Assembly: GCA_021106755.1 (NCBI GenBank)
Contig: JAIOTM010000130.1
Coordinates: forward strand, 1 to 10,990
Length of the DNA: 10,990 nucleotides
DNA from: Candidatus Cloacimonadota bacterium
GTDB lineage: Bacteria; Cloacimonadota; Cloacimonadia; Cloacimonadales; JAIOQZ01
Direction of reading: 5' to 3'
The number at the start of each line of letters is the position of its first letter. Position 1 is the first letter of the stretch. Below are positions 8,601-10,990 of the stretch, in pieces. Position numbers and translations under genes: made by a program. The notes below the pieces were generated by a model that had not been told where the DNA came from, searched no databases, and saw nothing but the letters and a program-made list of their open reading frames with translations.

Positions 8601-10881
8601 GGCTGGCTGGACTGTCGTGCTTGCTTCACGCTCACGTAGTTATGAAGCTCCGCGTAGCTTGATTCAGCAACCACGACATAAACCGGGAAGCATTCCACTC
8701 TTTCCCCGCGAGCCGAGTAGAAATACACTGGCTTATTCGATTCCTCCGGGAAATACTGAAGGATTTACCTTAACTTTTACTCCCGTAACCTGGACTACAT
8801 ATTCGGGAATTGTTACCATTACATCTAACGACCCGAACAATCCTGTTAAAGAGATTCAAGTCAGCGGAATAGGGCTTGCCTCGAATATTTCAGTACTTCC
8901 TTTGCAGTTAGATGAAACACTTGCTGAAGGTGTTTCAGTTAACAGAGATATTCGCATCCAGAATACCGGAAACGACACTCTGTTCTGGACAATGACCCAG
9001 GAAGACCGATCCGCAGGACGAGGAAGCGGTGGTCCCGATAACTTTGGCTACCTCTGGATTGACAGCGATGAAATCGGAGGTCCCACTGTAAGCTGGACTG
9101 ACATTTCCATAACAGGAACACCCTTAACAAACTGGACTCCCACTGGTAGTTACAGTGCTCTTGATGAAGGCTATTCAGGACCAGTTCCTCTCGGATTCAA
9201 TCTGGATTACTATGACGAAGTAGTAACTGAAGTTTATGTCAGTTCCAACGGCTTTATATCAAATGAGTTTATGACCACACATACATATTCAAACTATCAA
9301 TTGCCCAACGCGACTGCTTCTCCCTTTAACAAGATAGCTCCGCTCTGGGATGACCTTGAAGGAATTAATGGGACCGTTTATTTTCAGCAATTCAGGGGAT
9401 TTACTATAATACAGTACGACAACTGGTCATATTATAGCAATCCAGCTTCCTCGCTGACTTTCCAGATAATTCTTTATGATTCCGGAAATATTGTATTTAA
9501 CTACAATTTGCTGGCCGGATTAACTATTGGGCACACCATAGGAATATCCAATACTGCCGGAAACGATGGGTTCTCAGTAGTGCATAATCAACCATACCTG
9601 CACGTTAATCTTACAGTCAATATCAACCGTCCTGATGGTACTGATTGGCTTACTGTAAATGATCCAAGCGGTTCAATTCTGCCTTCGGAATACTTTGATG
9701 CCTCAGTAACTGTAAACGCCACGGGATTTGACCCTGACTTCTATTACAAAAATCTGCTGATAACAAATAACGACCCCGATACTCCTTTGGTGACAATTCC
9801 AGTCACAATGGAAGTAACTGCCGGACAACCCAACATTTACGTGGATTCAGATTCGCTTTGGTTTGGGTATGTGGATGCAGGCTTAACCTCACAACAGCAA
9901 TTTACAATCACTAATACCGGTGGCGGAACTCTTTCCGGTTCAATCACAACTCCACCTGGATATACAGTAGCACACGCGGCGAGGTATCGGCAATCTCAAT
10001 CAGGTTTCCTGAATGTTGCCGTGCTGAAACCTGAGCCTGTCGCAAACATTCGGAATAGTATTAACTTCGATTTAACCTGCGGTGCAAGCAGAACCTACGA
10101 TGTTACTTTTGCTCCCGATACGCACGGAAATTTCTATGGTGATATCCTGATAAGTAGCAACGATGCTGATGAACCAACTTCAGATTTCCCGTTAGATGGA
10201 GTGGGTGAGGCTGGAGAGATGGACACTAATCCAGATTTATTTAATTTCGCTACCTGGGAAGGTCAATCAGATATTCAGCAGTTAAGACTGGAAAATCTGG
10301 GCAACGATAATCTTATCTGGTCACTATCTTCACAAAGCAGTACCCGCGATTCTGGTGGTCCTGACAATTACGGATATATCTGGAAGGATTCCAATGAACC
10401 AACCGGTCCTGTTTTTAACTGGCAGGATATTTCTCTTACAGGAACACCCCTCACTCTCGCAGATGACGATTATGAAAGTGTTGTATTGCCGTTCACTTTT
10501 AATTTCTATGGAACAGATTACACTTCAGTGAAAGTATCTTCTAATGGATACCTCTGTTTTGGTGTTAACGCGACTTCTTACACAAACGGACCAATTCCTT
10601 CTACTACGGTACCTGACAACTTTATAGCTCCATTCTGGGACGACTTGAAACCAATAGGCGTCAATGCGCAGGGAGACTGGGGAACTGTTTACACCTGGTC
10701 AGACCCTCTTGGAGATTACTTTGTTGTTCAGTATCATCAGGTTTCCCACTACCACTATTCCGCTCCCGTTAATCCCGAAACATTTCAGGCTATTTTATAC
10801 AGTAACGGTTCGATAGAGTTCCATTACTGGCAGGTTTCCAGCGGTGATTTCTCCTCTGTAGGCAATGATAGTACAGGATAA
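2638..10881 (+). CDS. Giant secreted modular surface protein: beta-helix, PKD and ASH/BACON-like domains; probably cut short by nonsense codons
   Basis: 2,747 residues up to TAA. Residues 1-20 (MKHVFVIFCLTLCLFIPLFS) form a Sec signal peptide. Four right-handed beta-helix modules follow: I (about 21-264), II (265-705), III (796-1150) and IV (1237-1597), rich in NN.A..GGG[ILV] turns. Modules II-IV end in a choice-of-anchor-Q-like closing motif (for example VDLGAYEL, 700-707). PKD-like domains sit at about 706-795 and 1151-1236 (SWNWQFGNG). The C-terminal half is ASH/BACON-like, with host domains that seem split by insertions: a GEVW-type cassette (about 1655-1880) and two SGGPDNxGYxW domains (about 2128-2330 and 2571 onward). 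Two further ASH domains lie at about 1946-2080 and 2398-2527. No polysaccharide-lyase or protease active site was recognised, so an adhesive or glycan-binding surface role is inferred. The frame stops inside the last domain, before its host domain is completed and before any C-terminal sorting signal. It is preceded by its own candidate promoter and operator. Confidence 0.9.
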   Translation: MKHVFVIFCLTLCLFIPLFSTTITVPGDYTTIQAAINASATHDTILVAEDTYFENIVIEAKEICIASHYILDSSTLHITNTIIDGSAALNPDEASVITLIAGSEPHCVPRIIGFTIKGGSGTLITVTEEGESIEKKVGGGIYNEGTDAIMSNCYIEDNDVEDDGGGSYSLDGKMNLGGEVENEGGWEEGEGRPPMINPGGNHFANNTAGAGNSIYYKYDNQSDDDTLKVENCFFDVYNSQDEAISNYWCFSDVAVSFEGGSGTLDAILQDVHVSPTGSDDNTGLTAQDPLLTIDKALSLVYADIVDTVNIHLAEGTYSPSQTGENFPLNMVNYVSLLGSETGQTIIDAEATSNNPDRVMQFVSSYGVSVSNLKITGGYKSHGAGMLMQHGASPTLRNVEISQNYAGASGGGFLLINAHPLFYDVIIRQNTADMYGAGGKISSGSVPWFSNCEITDNNTSHWGGGIYTSSATPRINNCIFSENSANRGGALYDGGYGPVEVINCTITNNNAVLGAGYYCYTSGIDSQLIGNVITNNTATYGAVLYAGMSAPNLINNTIANNETDNGAIYLINGASPSLINNIITGNIGTNSPTIWLQDYDCDPFIRNCLIEGGVDSFGGSGSGVNYVGEGTTPIADIVFEAAPEFTSPTDGAGDQYDGSLADWSQQISSIITNSGSTSTAGFDLPALDIAGNPRIYGDSEVDLGAYELQSNPQLNMSFYASIQQGTSPLLVTFTPITNKPVNSYTWTTSDGMVSFATIASLQFDNIGSIDVTLTCTTSGGENAFHTKSGYIDIYPDNHWSGTLNGDITWGPGIEIIEDDVLIAPSCTLTVMPATEVKFREDVKLSVQGRVLAEGTVTDSIFFTSFDPDSYTWNGIRYETQVAHSNRFDYCSFRYAGETPAYRYGAAFSVVEYAPLSIKHSTFANNSALGGGAIYFKDASPTLESSMITNNHADFYGGGIYLDNSDARIINSIICNNTASSGYGADGGGLALIASSPQIYNTTIANNFADECGGGITLSNDSDADIRNSIFWGNTSPLGEQVAIGDPDSDPYFNCCTMEGGLSDFYGGGAGHEYDTSRWEGSFESNPLFVAPTLGINENGIAADWSLQAASICINTGNQDTLGMYLGYTDFGGNDRVYTGNLARVDVGAYEYADEPQFSVDFSGDPLSGNSPLEVNFSAISNCDMDSWNWQFGNGGGSILHEPSVIYHNSGLYDVQLQASNAGGNAQRSKPSYIEVLPDEEISGHISSNTYWDADTVRIVGEVTVDSSVTLEIAPGVTVLFMGHYRLNINGCILAEGAVRDSIRFTASDPLVGWHGVRFNNTPVENDTSYFAYCVFEHGLSDDTAEKGGAISIENFDFVHISYCRITNNTASGSFSRGGGISLVNSDARIINNIICNNQATGYLNQGGGIFIDNGMPRIVGNIICNNEARYGGGVAIHNGTWCFFSSNTIFNNVATNHGGGLAFWYGSDPPIQNCIIGGNTATYGDQIYLMHNTCDPYFYYNDIQNGLAGFEGSGAGTEYETSRYHDNFSDFPLFAQASGGAGLAYSGHGADWRLLVNSPCIDVGNPLVPLYELPEFDLLGNIRIRDSIIDIGALEYAEIIPEPEILTDPTEFTLNTWIGNSFIRPLNIANIGEDSSTLEYSIFVQDSGATRDLTGSTFDIAETEYTPGGTYDLSITVFNASPDMEWIDEVQLHIPAGVTANSSTTLIGGSSDLTSNGASGYGVTIIWFDPDGGWGNIRGGETATATVNVTFDPGASGQFNFNWDISGDDYGGGVHDISGTDSMQEQLGTLAVTYPVGGEVWAVSPIGQMNVTWDHITRFPYVNIEISYNGGSAWSDLVSYTANDGSYQWLPGATLSEQCLIRVSSTDGQVQGISASTFTIYQPSTWISLDDVSGTVPVGTDSNRVLFVQTSGLTAGDYNAEIVIFSNDSIIPRTSIPVSLTLTDATQAVIDVDTSDMDFGSVQVGSQETLPLQITNTGNIALTGDITTPAGWTVVLASRSRSYEAPRSLIQQPRHKPGSIPLFPREPSRNTLAYSIPPGNTEGFTLTFTPVTWTTYSGIVTITSNDPNNPVKEIQVSGIGLASNISVLPLQLDETLAEGVSVNRDIRIQNTGNDTLFWTMTQEDRSAGRGSGGPDNFGYLWIDSDEIGGPTVSWTDISITGTPLTNWTPTGSYSALDEGYSGPVPLGFNLDYYDEVVTEVYVSSNGFISNEFMTTHTYSNYQLPNATASPFNKIAPLWDDLEGINGTVYFQQFRGFTIIQYDNWSYYSNPASSLTFQIILYDSGNIVFNYNLLAGLTIGHTIGISNTAGNDGFSVVHNQPYLHVNLTVNINRPDGTDWLTVNDPSGSILPSEYFDASVTVNATGFDPDFYYKNLLITNNDPDTPLVTIPVTMEVTAGQPNIYVDSDSLWFGYVDAGLTSQQQFTITNTGGGTLSGSITTPPGYTVAHAARYRQSQSGFLNVAVLKPEPVANIRNSINFDLTCGASRTYDVTFAPDTHGNFYGDILISSNDADEPTSDFPLDGVGEAGEMDTNPDLFNFATWEGQSDIQQLRLENLGNDNLIWSLSSQSSTRDSGGPDNYGYIWKDSNEPTGPVFNWQDISLTGTPLTLADDDYESVVLPFTFNFYGTDYTSVKVSSNGYLCFGVNATSYTNGPIPSTTVPDNFIAPFWDDLKPIGVNAQGDWGTVYTWSDPLGDYFVVQYHQVSHYHYSAPVNPETFQAILYSNGSIEFHYWQVSSGDFSSVGNDSTG
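3148..3240 (+). other. Gly/Glu-rich acidic insert in beta-helix module I
   Basis: Residues about 171-201 of the giant protein interrupt the first beta-helix with a low-complexity stretch including GGEVENEGGWEEGEG. It lacks the alternating hydrophobic pattern of the coils around it and is probably a disordered or cation-binding loop. Module I is also the only helix module without a closing (D)xGAxEY motif. Confidence 0.5.
3430..4752 (+). repeat. Beta-helix module II of the giant protein
   Basis: Residues about 265-705. It opens with VHVSPTGSDDNTGLTAQDPL, a DUF1565-like cap seen at the N-terminus of many secreted beta-helix proteins. About a dozen coils follow (for example WGGGIYTSS, 461-469). 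It closes with DCDPFIRNC...GGSGSG...ADWS...GNPRIYGDSEVDLGAYE, which matches modules III and IV in order and spacing. Confidence 0.7.
5023..6087 (+). repeat. Beta-helix module III of the giant protein
   Basis: Residues about 796-1150. The entry segment (SGTLNGDITW ... VLAEGTVTDSIFFTSFDP) is shared with module IV. Coils carry GGAIYF, YGGGIYL and CGGGITL. A DARIINSIICNN coil is nearly identical to one in module IV. It closes with DSDPYFNC...GGGAGHEYDTSRW...ADWS...RVDVGAYEY. A PKD-like domain follows (6088-6345). Confidence 0.7.
6346..7428 (+). repeat. Beta-helix module IV of the giant protein
   Basis: Residues about 1237-1597. The entry segment (SGHISSNTYW ... ILAEGAVRDSIRFTASDP) parallels module III. 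Coils carry RGGGISL, QGGGIFI, YGGGVAI and HGGGLAF. It closes with TCDPYFYY...GSGAGTEYETSRY...ADWR...IIDIGALEY. No PKD domain follows; the protein passes directly into the ASH/BACON-like half. Confidence 0.7.
9019..9627 (+). repeat. First SGGPDN domain copy, inserted in a BACON-like host domain
   Basis: Residues about 2128-2330. Key stretches are GSGGPDNFGYLWIDS (2129-2143), WTDISITGTPL (2153-2163), VSSNGF (2201-2206), IAPLWDDL (2233-2240), TFQIILYDSG (2274-2283) and IGISNTAG...HNQPYL (2301-2321). It sits between an N-half ending NTGNDTLFWTM (2109-2119) and a C-half starting DWLTVNDPSG (2336-2345). The fold is probably all-beta; the function is unknown. Confidence 0.65.
10348..10878 (+). repeat. 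Second SGGPDN domain copy, interrupted before its end
   Basis: Residues about 2571-2747. Matching stretches are DSGGPDNYGYIWKDS (2571-2585), WQDISLTGTPL (2595-2605), VSSNGY (2633-2638), IAPFWDDL (2663-2670) and TFQAILYSNG (2715-2724). The TAA stop falls at VGNDSTG, aligned with IGISNTAG of copy 1, which runs on for about 20 more residues before its host domain resumes. Confidence 0.65.
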
Positions 10882-10896
10882 CTGGAAGAACTGTAG

Positions 10897-10990
10897 ATGA
10901 GCTATAATACAAACTATCTGATAAACAATTACATTGTATGCATTGATATCGACTCGACTCCGGAATTGCATGATTACGATATTCACCAGA
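10897..10990 (+). pseudogene. Continuation of the giant gene's frame beyond the two stop codons (partial)
   Basis: The same frame as 2638-10881 reopens after TAG (10894-10896) and stays open for 31 codons to the window edge, starting MSYNTNYLINNYIVCIDI. The string N-x-x-YL-x-x-N-x-x-V-x-I matches copy 1 (HNQPYLHVNLTVNI) with no net gap when the two stops are read through. This is best explained as the rest of the interrupted domain. A weak GGAAG eight bases before ATG 10897 could allow re-initiation, but a product starting mid-domain without a signal peptide would not be exported. I see no terminator or new promoter between 10882 and 10990. Confidence 0.6.

Noticed and set aside
10879-10896. 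Alternative genetic code in which stop codons are sense
   Set aside because: Both TAA and TAG would need reassignment, while glutamate dehydrogenase ends at its family C-terminus with TAG and the membrane-protein gene ends with TGA.

Overview
The window looks like a piece of chromosome from an anaerobic, amino-acid-fermenting bacterium of the Fibrobacteres-Chlorobi-Bacteroidetes superphylum. A Candidatus Cloacimonadota-like member is my best guess. This rests on an NAD-type (catabolic-looking) glutamate dehydrogenase and on a giant Sec-exported mosaic of beta-helix, PKD and ASH/BACON-like domains, an architecture common in that group. The taxonomy is inference; no rRNA or marker gene is present. 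No CRISPR array, tRNA, rRNA, insertion sequence or integrase was seen.

Layout. On the minus strand lie a cyclic-nucleotide-binding protein (1-449, running off the left edge) and, upstream of it in the same direction, a small four-helix membrane protein of unknown family (588-947). A gap of about 200 bases (948-1147) separates that pair from a divergent gene, glutamate dehydrogenase (1148-2482, plus strand), which ends in a clear hairpin terminator (2503-2532). A 155-base gap (2483-2637) holds that terminator, a TTGACA hexamer and a 21-bp near-perfect palindrome placed like an operator. The rest of the window (2638-10881) is one open frame of 2,747 codons encoding a secreted, modular surface protein.

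The giant protein reads as follows: signal peptide; four right-handed beta-helix modules, of which the last three end in a D/R...(D)xGAxEY closing motif; a PKD-like domain after module II and another after module III; then a C-terminal half of ASH/BACON-like domains. In that half the host domain appears to be split by large insertions. One insert is a GEVW-type cassette. Two are copies of a domain opening with SGGPDNxGYxWxDS.

The most notable feature is the 3' end. The frame is closed by TAA (10879-10881) and, four codons later, TAG (10894-10896), in the middle of the second SGGPDN domain. The same frame then continues to resemble the first copy, with the spacing kept exactly, and stays open to the window edge. 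The gene therefore looks interrupted by nonsense codons, or by paired sequence errors, rather than naturally ended. The expected C-terminal half of the last host domain, and any C-terminal sorting domain, would lie beyond the stops.

Functional links between the genes are weak. Glutamate dehydrogenase is a self-contained metabolic unit, the two minus-strand genes may be co-transcribed, and the giant protein probably has its own promoter and regulator site.
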